A stretch of DNA of 64,000 bases from Massilia sp. PAMC28688 (lineage in GTDB: Bacteria > Pseudomonadota > Gammaproteobacteria > Burkholderiales > Burkholderiaceae_D). The stretch is from NCBI RefSeq assembly GCF_019443445.1, contig NZ_CP080378.1, forward strand, positions 3,038,001 through 3,102,000. Reading direction: 5' to 3'. The position numbers and the translations under genes are program-made. Each line of letters begins with the position of its first letter. The stretch's first letter is position 1. The notes beneath the pieces were generated by a model. It searched no databases and was not told where the DNA came from. It worked only from the letters and a program-made list of their open reading frames with translations. Positions 29,497 through 38,588 of this stretch are shown here, one piece after another.

Positions 29497-30366
29497 ATGT
29501 CAACTCATAAAAGTGTGCAGCTCGCGAACGTCATCGTCAAACATGAAAGCGAACTGCTGGAAGTGTGGCTGGCCGGCTTCATGTCCCGCGTCATCCGCCG
29601 CGACAAGAACGCCGAGGGCGAACTGCGCCAGCAGGCGGTGCGCTTTTTGCGCATGCTGGTCCAGGCCATTGAAAAGGGCGGCGGCACCACCGACATTGAA
29701 ACGGCGGCCTGGGATGACACGCGCAGCATGCTGACCGAAATCTCGCAGGCGCGCGTGCGCCAGGGCTCGTCCTCGATCGAGACGGCCAGCTTCATCTTCT
29801 CGCTCAAGGATCCCCTGTTTTCCTATCTGCGCACGGAGCTGGCGGGCCAGCCCGAACTCCTGATCGAGGAAACGGCAGACACCAGCGCCCTGTTCGACCG
29901 TCTTGGCCTGTTCACCATCGAGGTGTACCAGAAGGCGCGCGAGCAGATCATTTTGCGCCAGCAGCAGGAACTGCTGGAACTGTCCACGCCCGTGGTGCAG
30001 CTGTGGGAAGGCGTCCTGGCCCTGCCGCTGATCGGTACCCTCGACAGCGCCCGCACCCAGGTGGTCATGGAAAGCCTGCTGCAGAAGATCGTCGACACGG
30101 GCGCCGCCATTGCCATCATCGACATCACCGGCGTGCCCACCGTGGACACCCTGGTGGCCCAGCATCTGCTCAAGACCATCGCCGCCGCGCGCCTGATGGG
30201 CGCCGACTGCATCATCAGCGGCATCCGCCCCCAGATCGCCCAGACCATCGTGCATCTTGGCGTGAACCTGGAAGACGTGGTAACCAAGGCCACGCTGGCC
30301 GACGCCTTCGTGGTGGCGCTCAAGCGCACCGGTTCCACCATCAGCCACGCGCAGCACGCGCGCTAA
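29497..30366 (+). CDS. rsbR: Stressosome sensor protein RsbR
   Basis: 289 residues. An N-terminal helical RsbRD-type sensory domain (about 1-160) is joined to a C-terminal STAS domain. Phosphorylatable residues correspond to Thr in DITGVPTVDT and Thr in RPQIAQT, the two RsbR sites known in Bacillus. The start at 29497 is fixed by AAGGA 6 bases upstream; longer frames start at 29425. A TATAAT lies at 29439-29444. First gene of the stressosome operon. Confidence 0.87.
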   Translation: MSTHKSVQLANVIVKHESELLEVWLAGFMSRVIRRDKNAEGELRQQAVRFLRMLVQAIEKGGGTTDIETAAWDDTRSMLTEISQARVRQGSSSIETASFIFSLKDPLFSYLRTELAGQPELLIEETADTSALFDRLGLFTIEVYQKAREQIILRQQQELLELSTPVVQLWEGVLALPLIGTLDSARTQVVMESLLQKIVDTGAAIAIIDITGVPTVDTLVAQHLLKTIAAARLMGADCIISGIRPQIAQTIVHLGVNLEDVVTKATLADAFVVALKRTGSTISHAQHAR

Positions 30367-30369
30367 GCC

Positions 30370-30726
30370 ATGGAACGCATCCCCATTCTCAAGATGGGCC
30401 GGCTCCTGCTGGTCACCATCCAGGTCGACATGCACGACCGCCTCGCCATGGCGCTGCAGGACGACCTGACCGCGCGCATCGTCAAGGATCGCGCCACTGG
30501 CGTACTGATCGACATTTCAGCGCTCGACATCGTCGACTCGTTCATTGGCCGCATGATCAGCCATACCGCCGCCATGGCCAAGATTCTCGACGCCCGCACG
30601 GTGCTGGTCGGCATGCAGCCGGCCGTCGCCATCACCCTGGTGGAACTGGGCCTGAGCCTGGAAGGCGTGCGCACGGCGCTCAATATCGAACGTGGCCTGG
30701 CCCTGCTGCAGCAGGACCAGGAATGA
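30370..30726 (+). CDS. rsbS: Stressosome scaffold protein RsbS
   Basis: 118 residues, a single STAS domain. The phosphorylatable Ser lies in SALDIVDSFIGRM, the place of RsbS Ser59 in Bacillus. It forms the core of the stressosome with RsbR and holds RsbT until phosphorylated. Three bases separate it from rsbR. Confidence 0.88.
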   Translation: MERIPILKMGRLLLVTIQVDMHDRLAMALQDDLTARIVKDRATGVLIDISALDIVDSFIGRMISHTAAMAKILDARTVLVGMQPAVAITLVELGLSLEGVRTALNIERGLALLQQDQE

Positions 30727-30754
30727 CCGCCGCCGGCAAATCAGGAGGCCGGAC

Positions 30755-31168
30755 ATGAGCAACAGTGACAGCATCGTTCGGGCACCGCTGCACACCGACG
30801 AAGACGTGGTCCGCCTGCGCAAGATGGTGCGCGAGGATATGGTGGCGCTCAAGTTTTCCCTGACCGACCAGACCAAGATGGTGACGGCGGCCAGTGAACT
30901 GGCGCGCAATGTGCTGCGCTACGGCGGGGGCGGCCATGCCGAGCTGCAGCAGCTGATGGAAAACGGCGTGCGCGGCGTGCGCGCCAGCTTCATTGACGAA
31001 GGCCCCGGCATTCCGGACATCGAGATCGCCATGCGCGACGGCTACACCAGCGGCGGCGGCATGGGCCTGGGTCTGTCCGGCGCCAAGCGCCTGGCCGATG
31101 AATTCGAGATCGACAGCGCGCCGGGCAAGGGCACCACCGTCACCATCACGAAATGGAAGCCCTTTTGA
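30755..31168 (+). CDS. rsbT: Switch kinase RsbT
   Basis: 137 residues, a GHKL ATPase/serine kinase: N-box SELARNVLRYGGGG, G1 DEGPGIPD, G2 GGGMGLGLSGAKRL. It phosphorylates RsbS/RsbR and, once free, activates a downstream partner. AGGAGG 6 bases before the ATG at 30755 sets the start over the in-frame ATG at 30723. Confidence 0.88.
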   Translation: MSNSDSIVRAPLHTDEDVVRLRKMVREDMVALKFSLTDQTKMVTAASELARNVLRYGGGGHAELQQLMENGVRGVRASFIDEGPGIPDIEIAMRDGYTSGGGMGLGLSGAKRLADEFEIDSAPGKGTTVTITKWKPF

Positions 31169-32184
31169 ACAATCTTGGCAAGCAGGTGTCCTTTCACATC
31201 AGTGAATCGAGCGAGATTGCTTCCGCCCGCCGGACCGGCAACGAGCTGGCGCGCCGCCTTGGTTTCGACGAGGTGCGCACCGGCCAGGTGGCGATCGTCA
31301 TCACCGAAGCCGGTACCAATATTGTCAAGCACGCCCAGCATGGCGAAATCCTGCTGCGCCCAGTCGAAGCCGACGGCGTCATGGGAATTGAGATCATGTC
31401 CCTGGACAAAGGGCCCGGCATGGCCAACCTGCCATTGCTGATGCAGGACGGTCACTCCACAGCCGGCAGCTATGGCGTGGGCATGGGTGCCATCGGCCGC
31501 CTGACCCAGGAGTTCGACATTTATTCGGTTCCCGGCCAGGGCACGGTGATGATGATGGTCTTGTGGGCCGACGGCATTGGCCCGCTGAACAGCGAATGGC
31601 AGGTGGGCGCCGTGTGCGTGCCGATCGCCGGCGAGGATGCATGCGGCGACGCGTTTCGGATTGGCGTGGGGCGCCAGTGCATCACGGTATGCGCGGCCGA
31701 TGGCCTCGGTCACGGTCCCGATGCCGCACGCGCTTCCGATCCCGCAGTGGCACTGGCCGCCAGCCATCCTGACCTGCCGGCGGCGGAGCTGATGGCACAT
31801 GCCCACCGCGCCCTGCACGGCACGCGCGGCGCGGCAATGGCCATCGCGATCATTGATCCTGGTGCCGGGCGGCTCGATTTTGCCGGCGTCGGCAACCTGG
31901 CCGGCTGCATTTTTTACCAGGACACGCGGCGCCACCTGATGTCGCACAATGGCATCGTGGGCAGCAATATGCGCAAGGTGCAGGCATTCGAGCATGAATG
32001 GGGCGCCGGCGCCACGCTCGTCATCCATTCCGACGGCATCGCCACGCGCTGGGATGTGAATGCCTACCAGGGGCTCATGTTCCGTCATCCCGCCCTCATC
32101 GCAGCCGTGTTGTACCGCGACTTCGCGCGCCAGCGCGACGACGCCATGGTGCTGGTGCTGCGCCAGCTGGACCGAGGGCCATGA
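31153..32184 (+). CDS. RsbT-like ATPase fused to PP2C phosphatase (RsbX-like)
   Basis: 343 residues. The N-terminal ~135 residues are a second GHKL domain (TEAGTNIVKHAQHGEIL, DKGPGM, SYGVGMGAIGRL). The C-terminal part is a SpoIIE/RsbX-type PP2C phosphatase (AADGLGHGPDAARAS, IHSDGIATRWD). In such operons it resets the stressosome by dephosphorylation. It overlaps rsbT by 16 bases. Confidence 0.83.
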   Translation: MEALLNNLGKQVSFHISESSEIASARRTGNELARRLGFDEVRTGQVAIVITEAGTNIVKHAQHGEILLRPVEADGVMGIEIMSLDKGPGMANLPLLMQDGHSTAGSYGVGMGAIGRLTQEFDIYSVPGQGTVMMMVLWADGIGPLNSEWQVGAVCVPIAGEDACGDAFRIGVGRQCITVCAADGLGHGPDAARASDPAVALAASHPDLPAAELMAHAHRALHGTRGAAMAIAIIDPGAGRLDFAGVGNLAGCIFYQDTRRHLMSHNGIVGSNMRKVQAFEHEWGAGATLVIHSDGIATRWDVNAYQGLMFRHPALIAAVLYRDFARQRDDAMVLVLRQLDRGP

Positions 32185-33533
32185 CACTGCGCATCCTCAA
32201 GCTGGCCATCGCCACCGAACTCGATGTGGTGGCGGCGCGCCAGCGCGCGCGCGAGATCGCGGTCAGCTGCCAGTTTGCGATGCAGGACCAGGTGCGCATC
32301 GCCACTTCGGTCTCTGAGCTGGCGCGCAATGTCTTCAACTATGCCGGCAGCGGCCAGGTCGAATTCCTCATGGGGCAGTTCGAAGGCAAACAGGCGCTTG
32401 AGATCAAGCTGGAAGACAATGGGCCGGGCATCGGCCACCTCGATGAAGTCCTGGGGGGCAATTACAAGTCCAGCACCGGCATGGGCGTGGGCCTGATCGG
32501 CGCGCGCCGCATGATGGATGGCTTCGACATCGACACGGGCCGCGGCGCCGGCACCCGCATCGTGATGCACAAGCTGCTGCCGTCGGAGGTCAACCGCATC
32601 ACGGCGCCGATGGTGGGGGAAATGAGCGCCCGCCTGCGGGCGCAGATGCCCGACTCGGTGCTGGCCGAAGTGCAGCATCAGAACCAGGAGCTGCTGAGCA
32701 CCCTGGCCGAACTGAAGGCGCGCCAGGAAGAGCTGCTGCAGCTCACGCGCCAGCTGGAAGAGACCAACCGCGGCATGGCCGTGCTGTACGAGGAGCTGGA
32801 CGAAAAGGCGGGCAACCTGCGCCGCGCCGACGAAATGAAGTCGCGCTTCCTGTCGAACATGAGCCATGAATTCCGCACCCCGCTCAGCTCCATCCGCGCC
32901 CTGTCGCGCCTGTTGCTGTCCGGCGCCGATGGCGAATTGTCCGAAGAGCAGCATCGCCAGGTGAGCTTCATCCTGCAGGGGACCGTGGCGCTTAACGAAA
33001 TGGTCGACGACCTGCTTGACCTGGCCAAGATCGAGGCGGGCAAGGTCGATGTACGGGCCGCCAATGTCGACGTGGGCGAAGTGTTCAGCGCCCTGCGCGG
33101 CATGCTGCGCCCCCTGTTGGTCGATTCGCCCCTGGCGCTGGTGTTTGACGCGCCCGATGGCATGGCGCTGCACACCGACCATGGCAAGCTGGCCCAGATC
33201 CTGCGCAATTTTGTCTCCAACGCGATCAAGTTCACCGAAGTGGGCGCGGTGGTGGTACGCGCGCGGGCGCGTGGCGAGCAGATTGATTTCACCGTCACCG
33301 ACACGGGCCTGGGCATCGAGGCGCGCTATCTCGACATGATTTTCGAGGAATTCAACCAGGTGGAAAACCGCCTGCAGGCGCGGGTGAAAGGTACCGGCCT
33401 GGGACTGCCCCTGTGCCGCAAGCTGGCCACGCTGCTCGGTGGCAGCGTGCATGCGGCCAGCACCCCCGGCAGCGGCTCGGTATTCACCCTGACGCTGCCG
33501 CGGGTGTTCACCGAGCCCGCGCATCACGAATAA
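32181..33533 (+). CDS. Histidine kinase with an extra N-terminal RsbT/RsbW-like ATPase domain
   Basis: 450 residues. Residues 1-135 form a GHKL domain like RsbT (SELARNVFNYAGSG, EDNGPGIG, STGMGVGLIGARR). A coiled coil (about 165-215) leads to HisKA (SNMSHEFRTPLSS, His phosphorylation site) and a normal HATPase_c (NFVSNAIKFTEVG, DTGLGI, GTGLGLPLC). There is no membrane segment, so it is cytoplasmic. The start overlaps the previous stop (ATGA). The fusion suggests direct contact with stressosome partners. Confidence 0.86.
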   Translation: MTLRILKLAIATELDVVAARQRAREIAVSCQFAMQDQVRIATSVSELARNVFNYAGSGQVEFLMGQFEGKQALEIKLEDNGPGIGHLDEVLGGNYKSSTGMGVGLIGARRMMDGFDIDTGRGAGTRIVMHKLLPSEVNRITAPMVGEMSARLRAQMPDSVLAEVQHQNQELLSTLAELKARQEELLQLTRQLEETNRGMAVLYEELDEKAGNLRRADEMKSRFLSNMSHEFRTPLSSIRALSRLLLSGADGELSEEQHRQVSFILQGTVALNEMVDDLLDLAKIEAGKVDVRAANVDVGEVFSALRGMLRPLLVDSPLALVFDAPDGMALHTDHGKLAQILRNFVSNAIKFTEVGAVVVRARARGEQIDFTVTDTGLGIEARYLDMIFEEFNQVENRLQARVKGTGLGLPLCRKLATLLGGSVHAASTPGSGSVFTLTLPRVFTEPAHHE

Positions 33534-33571
33534 TTACACGCAATCAGCAACCAGAAGATTCAAGGCCTATC

Positions 33572-35095
33572 ATGACGCTCATGTCCTATACCGATTCTGT
33601 CATTTTGAATGTGGATGACAACGAAGCTGCCCGCTACGCCAAGTCGCGTGTTCTCAAGCATGCAGGCTTCAAGGTCATTGAGGCGAGCAGCGGCGCCGAG
33701 GCACTGACCATGGCGCTCGAACACAATCCCGACCTGGTCCTGCTCGACACCAAGCTGCCCGATATCCATGGCATGGAAGTGTGCCGCCGCCTCAAGGCCG
33801 AGCAGGAAACCCGCGCCGTGCTGGTACTGCAGACGTCAGCGTCCTATGTGGGCACGTCGGACAAGATCCGGGCCCTGGAAGGCGGCGCCGATAACTACCT
33901 GTTCGAGCCGATTGAGCCGGAAGAGCTGGTGGCCAACGTCAAGGCCCTGCTGCGGCTGGGGCGAGTGGAGCGCGAGCTGCGTGATGTCGACCGCCGCAAG
34001 GACGACTTCCTGGCCACCCTGGCGCATGAGCTGCGCAATCCGCTGGGGCCGATCCGTACCGCCGTGGAGCTGTTGTGCCGCCTTGATCCGGAAGTGCCGC
34101 CAGTGCAGGAGCAGGCGCGCATGACGATCCTGCGCCACACCGGACACCTGGTGCGCCTGGTGGAAGACCTGCTTGACGTAGCCCGTATTTCCAAGGGCAA
34201 GATCACGCTGCACAAGGAGCGGGTCGAGCTCAAGACGTTTATCGACAGTGCGCGGGAGTCGGTGGCGCACATTGCCGACGCGCGCCATCACACGCTCAAT
34301 GTATCGCTGCCGCAGGCCGAAGTGTGGGTGGAGGGCGATCACGTGCGCCTGGCCCAGATTGTCGGCAACCTGCTGCATAACGCGGTCAAGTTCACGCCGG
34401 CCGACGGCACCATTGGCCTGGAAGCGAAGGTCGACGGCAAGGAGCTGGTCATCCGCGTGAGCGACAACGGCATCGGCATCGGTCCGGAAAAGCTGGACGT
34501 CATCTTCGACATGTTCGCCCAGGACGGCTTCACCACCGACCGGGTACAGGACGGCCTGGGTATCGGCCTGTCGCTGGTGCGCACGCTGGTTGAGATGCAT
34601 AACGGCAGCGTCAAGGCGTCCAGCGACGGCCCCGGCAAGGGCAGCACGTTTGAAGTGCGCCTGCCGGTGGACGCGGTGGTCCACCCCGAGGTGGTGCAGC
34701 AGGCGCAGGCGGACCAGGGCACCGGCGTGTCGCGCATCCTGGTGGTGGACGACAACATGGATGCGGCCGACATGCTGGCCGCGCTGCTGTCGATCGACGG
34801 GCATGAAGTGGAAGTGGCATACAGCGGCCAGGATGCACTGGACCGCGCCGCCACCTACCAGCCTTATTGCGTCTTCCTTGATATCGGCCTGCCCGACATG
34901 ACCGGCTACGAAGTGGCGCGCCGCATGCGTGAAGTGCCGGGCATGGAGCAGGCTTTCATGATCGCACTGACCGGGTATGGCCAGGAACGCGACCGTGAGC
35001 TGGCGGTGGACGCCGGTTTTAACGAGCACGTGGTCAAGCCGATCGATTTCGAGCGCATCCGCTCGCTCAACCTGAGCACCCGCCAGAAGCGTTGA
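33572..35095 (+). CDS. Hybrid sensor kinase REC-HisKA-HATPase-REC
   Basis: 507 residues. The N-terminal receiver is NVDDNEAARY with the phospho-Asp in VLLDTKLPD. Then HisKA (ATLAHELRNPLGPI), HATPase_c (NLLHNAVKFTPADG, SDNGIGIG, GLGIGLSLVR) and a C-terminal receiver (VVDDNMDAAD, FLDIGLPDM, Lys in EHVVKPID). A cytoplasmic phosphorelay protein that likely takes its signal from the preceding kinase. No output protein with a DNA-binding domain follows. Confidence 0.88.
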   Translation: MTLMSYTDSVILNVDDNEAARYAKSRVLKHAGFKVIEASSGAEALTMALEHNPDLVLLDTKLPDIHGMEVCRRLKAEQETRAVLVLQTSASYVGTSDKIRALEGGADNYLFEPIEPEELVANVKALLRLGRVERELRDVDRRKDDFLATLAHELRNPLGPIRTAVELLCRLDPEVPPVQEQARMTILRHTGHLVRLVEDLLDVARISKGKITLHKERVELKTFIDSARESVAHIADARHHTLNVSLPQAEVWVEGDHVRLAQIVGNLLHNAVKFTPADGTIGLEAKVDGKELVIRVSDNGIGIGPEKLDVIFDMFAQDGFTTDRVQDGLGIGLSLVRTLVEMHNGSVKASSDGPGKGSTFEVRLPVDAVVHPEVVQQAQADQGTGVSRILVVDDNMDAADMLAALLSIDGHEVEVAYSGQDALDRAATYQPYCVFLDIGLPDMTGYEVARRMREVPGMEQAFMIALTGYGQERDRELAVDAGFNEHVVKPIDFERIRSLNLSTRQKR

Positions 35096-35102
35096 TCAGC
35101 GG

Positions 35103-36164
35103 TTAGCGCTTGCCCTGCTGCCTGGTACTTCCCCACGGGAAGAACCAGGCCAGGGGGCGATGCACGCGCGCTGCCCACGATGCTTCATTGTGGCGGCCCG
35201 CTGGGTCGGCGTGGTACAGCAGATCGTGCCCATCGCGGTAGCCCAGGCCGAGCATCGCATCGCGCATGGCGGCAGTCTGCTCAAGGCCATCACTGATGGC
35301 GCCCGAATCCAGGTAGACTTTCAGCGCCGCCCTGGGATAGGGCTGGCGCACCAGCGCCATCTCGTTCCACCACAATGATGACGACACGCCGCCAGCCATG
35401 GAAAACACATCCGGCCTGCCGTGCGCGATCACCAGCGAAGCAATCCCGCCCAGCGACGAACCCATGATGGCGGTGTGCTCCCTGCCGGGCAGGGTACGCA
35501 GGGTAGCGTCGACATGCGGCTTGACCGTATCGGTGATGAATGCCTGGTATTGCGCCACCTGGCCGCCGCCTGCCTTCGGGTCGCAGCAGGGCGTGTATTC
35601 GGCAATGCGCTCCGGCGTATTATCAATGCCGACCACGATGATCTCGTCCATGACGCCGGCGCCCACGAGGCGGTCCACTGTCTCGTCAATTCCCCACTCC
35701 ACGCCGTAGGCCGCGCTGGCCGCATCGAACAGGTTCTGCCCGTCGTGCATGTACAGTACCGGGTAGCGCTTGGCCGTATTCTCCGCGTAGCTGGGCGGCA
35801 GGTAGATGCGTAGCCTGCGGCTGTTTCCGAGCTGTGGCGAAGCCAGTGGCGCCTGCAGCGTAACGCGCCCGGTGGCGGCGCCAAAGAAAGGGTAGATGTT
35901 GGATGTTGTTCCGGCGCTGATGCGATAGCGCCCGCCGGTGGACAGTCCCTTGCCGGCCAGTGCCGGCTGCAGGTCGATGTCACCGGCGCTGTCCGGCCAG
36001 GTGTACGACCAGACCTTGCCGGGACCCGGGCGGGCGGCCACCATCGCCCGGGCAGTGTGGATCAGCATGGGCTGCTGGCCGCTGTCGTAATGGATGCGCA
36101 CGGTGGTGGCGCGGGCCGGCACGGTCACGGCCGCGATCAGTGCTGCCAGGAGCAGGAGCCGCAT
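35103..36164 (-). CDS. Exported esterase, enterochelin-esterase-like alpha/beta hydrolase
   Basis: 353 residues. Signal peptide (LLLLAALIAAVTVPARA), a ~100-residue N-terminal beta domain, and an esterase_D/Fes-type hydrolase domain. The nucleophile lies in GSSLGG; the acid probably lies in VYLDSGAI and the His in AGRHNEASW. It follows the neopullulanase on the same strand with 47 bases between, so both are probably one operon. Possible role: releasing acyl decorations from carbohydrates, or trimming starch-linked esters; this is inference. Confidence 0.78.
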   Translation of the reverse strand: MRLLLLAALIAAVTVPARATTVRIHYDSGQQPMLIHTARAMVAARPGPGKVWSYTWPDSAGDIDLQPALAGKGLSTGGRYRISAGTTSNIYPFFGAATGRVTLQAPLASPQLGNSRRLRIYLPPSYAENTAKRYPVLYMHDGQNLFDAASAAYGVEWGIDETVDRLVGAGVMDEIIVVGIDNTPERIAEYTPCCDPKAGGGQVAQYQAFITDTVKPHVDATLRTLPGREHTAIMGSSLGGIASLVIAHGRPDVFSMAGGVSSSLWWNEMALVRQPYPRAALKVYLDSGAISDGLEQTAAMRDAMLGLGYRDGHDLLYHADPAGRHNEASWAARVHRPLAWFFPWGSTRQQGKR

Positions 36165-36211
36165 GGGTCAGCCCTCCAATTTAGAAGTTGCGGAAAATGG
36201 CGCGGCGCGGG

Positions 36212-38059
36212 TCACTGGATTTCCAGGATCACGCTGCTGCGTGGCGGCAGGGTCAGCGCGGTATCGAGTGCGTAGCGCTGGCCGGTGAGGACGTCCACAC
36301 CGCTGCCCGCCTTGCCCAGGATTTCGGCGAAGCGCCCTGCAGGCAGCACGGCACTGGTACTGTTCTTGTTAAAGGCGACCATGACCTTTTGCCCGTCAAG
36401 GTAGCGGAAATAGACGTAGGTGCCATCCTGGGCGCCGAAATGCATGGTTCGCCCGTGGTGAATGACGGCGGCACCCTTGCGCCAGTTGGCCAGCTTGCGT
36501 ACGAAATCCTGGGCCTGGCGCTGCGCGGCAGACAGTCCCTGGCCTGAAAAAGCGTTGACAGCGTCGCCGCGCCAGCCGCCGGGAAAGTCGTGCCGGTAGC
36601 TGGCATCGTCGCGCGGCCCGGTCGTGCTGGTCATCAGCAGCTCGGTGCCGTAATAGAACTGCGGGATGCGCGGCATCGTCATCAGGAATACCAGGTTCAT
36701 CTTGTACAGGTCCAGGTCTTCGCCCACCACGCTGTACAGGCGTGACACATCGTGATTGCCCTCAAACAGGACCAGTGCCAAGGGATTGGGGTACAGGTAG
36801 TCCTGGGACAGCGTTTCATAGACCTCGGTGAATGCAGCGGGGTCCTTGCTTGCCAGCGCCCCGCGCATGGCTTCGGCCAGCGGGAAATCCATGAGGCTGG
36901 GCAGGTGGCTCACGTAGCCGTCCGGATTTTGCTTGCCGCGCTGCCAGCGCGAGACCACGGCCGGCGACTTGTGCCATTCCTCACCCACCATGTTCAAGCC
37001 CGGGTATTCCGCCATCAGGCGCCGCGTGTATTCGGTGAGGAAGGCGCCGTCCGAGTAGCTGTAGGTATCGATGCGCAGGCCTGACAGGCCGGCGTATTCG
37101 ATCCACCAGATATTATTCTGGATAAGGTAAGTGGCCACCAGGGGATTGGACTGGTTCATGTCCGGCATGGTGGCGCTGAACCAGCCGCTGATGAAGTTTT
37201 CCTTGTCGGCTGTGGCCCCGTACGGGTCCTGGACCGATACGCGGTGGTGGCGCGTCGGTACAAACTTGCCGCCGTAGGCAATCCAGTCCGGCGTGGGCAG
37301 GTCGGCCATCCACCAATGGCTGCTGCCGATATGCGACAGCACCACATCCTGGATGATGCCGATACCCCGTTTCTTCGCTTCGCGCGCGAGGCGCACGTAG
37401 TCTTCATTGCTGCCGTAGCGTGGGTCGATCCGGTAGTGATCGGTCGCCGCGTAACCGTGATAAGACCATGCAGGCATATTGTTTTCCACCAGCGGGGTTG
37501 GCCACAGCTGGGTAAAGCCCATGGCGGCGATGTAGTCCAGGCCATGGATGATGCCCTCGATGTCACCCCCATGGCGCCCGCCGCCACTGCTGCGGTTTGC
37601 CAGTTCGCGCATGCCGGGCATGTTGTCGTTGGCCGGATTGGCGTTGGCGAAGCGGTCCGGCATGATCTGGTAGATCGCATCGCGGCCGGAAAAGCCGGCG
37701 CGCGCCGCCGAGCCCTGCTCGCGCTCGCGCAGCTCGTAGCGATAGGTGGTGCGCTTGCCGGCGCCGCTAAAGGCGATGTCAAACGCGCCGCTTCTTGCGT
37801 TTGCCGCGACGGTGAGATTGATGAACAGGTAGTTGGGGTTCGCGACCCGGGTCACGCTGTCGATCCGCACGCCGGGATAGGACAGCGCTGGCGTCAGCGC
37901 GCCGATGCCGGGCCCATGCACCATCAGCTGCAGATGCGGATGGGCCATGCCTGTCCACCAGAAGGGCGGTTCCAGATGCTCGATGAGCTTGTTTTTGCCT
38001 AGTGCCGCACCGGGAAGAATGAGGAGGATTGCGCAGAGTGCTGAAATCAAACGGGGCAT
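36212..38059 (-). CDS. Exported neopullulanase/cyclomaltodextrinase, SusA-like GH13
   Basis: 615 residues. After a signal peptide (LISALCAILLILPGAALG) comes the Cyclo-malt-dex_N domain (LEPPFWWTGMAHPHLQLMVHG), as in Bacteroides SusA. The GH13 barrel shows DVVLSHIGSSHW (region I), GLRIDTYSY (nucleophile Asp), MVGEEW (acid/base Glu) and FEGNHDVSR (third Asp). It cuts alpha-1,4 (and some alpha-1,6) links in maltodextrins in the periplasm. The ATG at 38059 is chosen for its signal peptide. It is divergent from the TonB-dependent receptor with two operator-like palindromes between. Confidence 0.87.
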   Translation of the reverse strand: MPRLISALCAILLILPGAALGKNKLIEHLEPPFWWTGMAHPHLQLMVHGPGIGALTPALSYPGVRIDSVTRVANPNYLFINLTVAANARSGAFDIAFSGAGKRTTYRYELREREQGSAARAGFSGRDAIYQIMPDRFANANPANDNMPGMRELANRSSGGGRHGGDIEGIIHGLDYIAAMGFTQLWPTPLVENNMPAWSYHGYAATDHYRIDPRYGSNEDYVRLAREAKKRGIGIIQDVVLSHIGSSHWWMADLPTPDWIAYGGKFVPTRHHRVSVQDPYGATADKENFISGWFSATMPDMNQSNPLVATYLIQNNIWWIEYAGLSGLRIDTYSYSDGAFLTEYTRRLMAEYPGLNMVGEEWHKSPAVVSRWQRGKQNPDGYVSHLPSLMDFPLAEAMRGALASKDPAAFTEVYETLSQDYLYPNPLALVLFEGNHDVSRLYSVVGEDLDLYKMNLVFLMTMPRIPQFYYGTELLMTSTTGPRDDASYRHDFPGGWRGDAVNAFSGQGLSAAQRQAQDFVRKLANWRKGAAVIHHGRTMHFGAQDGTYVYFRYLDGQKVMVAFNKNSTSAVLPAGRFAEILGKAGSGVDVLTGQRYALDTALTLPPRSSVILEIQ

Positions 38060-38101
38060 GATGTGTCTCGGATTGGTGACAGTTATAGAGGGCAACGCAA
38101 C

Positions 38102-38116
38102 TGTAGTTGTAATACA
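38102..38116. promoter_or_regulatory. HexR-like operator, neopullulanase promoter
   Basis: TGTAGTTGTAATACA: inverted arms TGTAGT and AATACA, one mismatch, 43 bases upstream of the neopullulanase start. The form matches the TGTARTnnnAYTACA class known for HexR (RpiR family). Confidence 0.5.
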
Positions 38117-38338
38117 CAAGTAGTGGGTGCCTAGCATACAGTAGAGGCAATGGTGCCTCAACGACTGCCTGCCAAAATCTGTGATTTATCTAGTTCGGCT
38201 ACAGGCGCTGACGCCTTTATGGGGTACGCATAGTCTTTACTTTATGTAGTCAACGTTAGCTGTTAATGTGGAGAAACACCATTACGCACGCATCGAAATG
38301 GTGCAGCGCTGCAATAAAATAGTGAAATTGGGCGGTAA

Positions 38339-38353
38339 TGTAGTCGTACTACA
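38339..38353. promoter_or_regulatory. HexR-like operator, perfect palindrome
   Basis: TGTAGTCGTACTACA has perfect 6-bp arms around CGT. It lies about 104 bases upstream of the -35 of the receptor gene and about 280 bases upstream of the neopullulanase, so it may serve either side. Confidence 0.6.
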
Positions 38354-38456
38354 GGTGCTGACGAAGATAAATGTACCCGAAATACAACGAGAATATTGAG
38401 GCTTTCCCTTGAAATGTTGAATTTGTGCCCTTTTTCGTAGTCATACGCAACTCTCG

Positions 38457-38484
38457 TTGACAGTGCATCTAGTTTTAGTACAAA
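38457..38484 (+). promoter_or_regulatory. Sigma-70-like promoter of the TonB-dependent receptor
   Basis: TTGACA at 38457-38462, a 16-base spacer, then TACAAA at 38479-38484. The receptor ATG is about 100 bases further on, leaving a leader with a TGTAGTACT half-site. Confidence 0.45.
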
Positions 38485-38588
38485 ATCTTCTCCAGAACGT
38501 CTTAGAACGTTTCGCTAAAGGATCCCGCGTAGGAGCTGCCAAGCTGGTTTTCCGGGAATTATGTAGTACTGATGAGATGAGGGGACTT

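Larger units (their letters stand above)
38060..38588. other. Divergent regulatory interval between neopullulanase and receptor
   Basis: 529 bases, AT-rich compared with its surroundings, without a convincing gene. It holds two TGTAGT-type palindromes (38102, 38339), half-sites TGTAGT at 38246 and 38565, and a promoter-like pair at 38457-38484. Open frames here are only upstream extensions of the two flanking genes. Confidence 0.6.
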
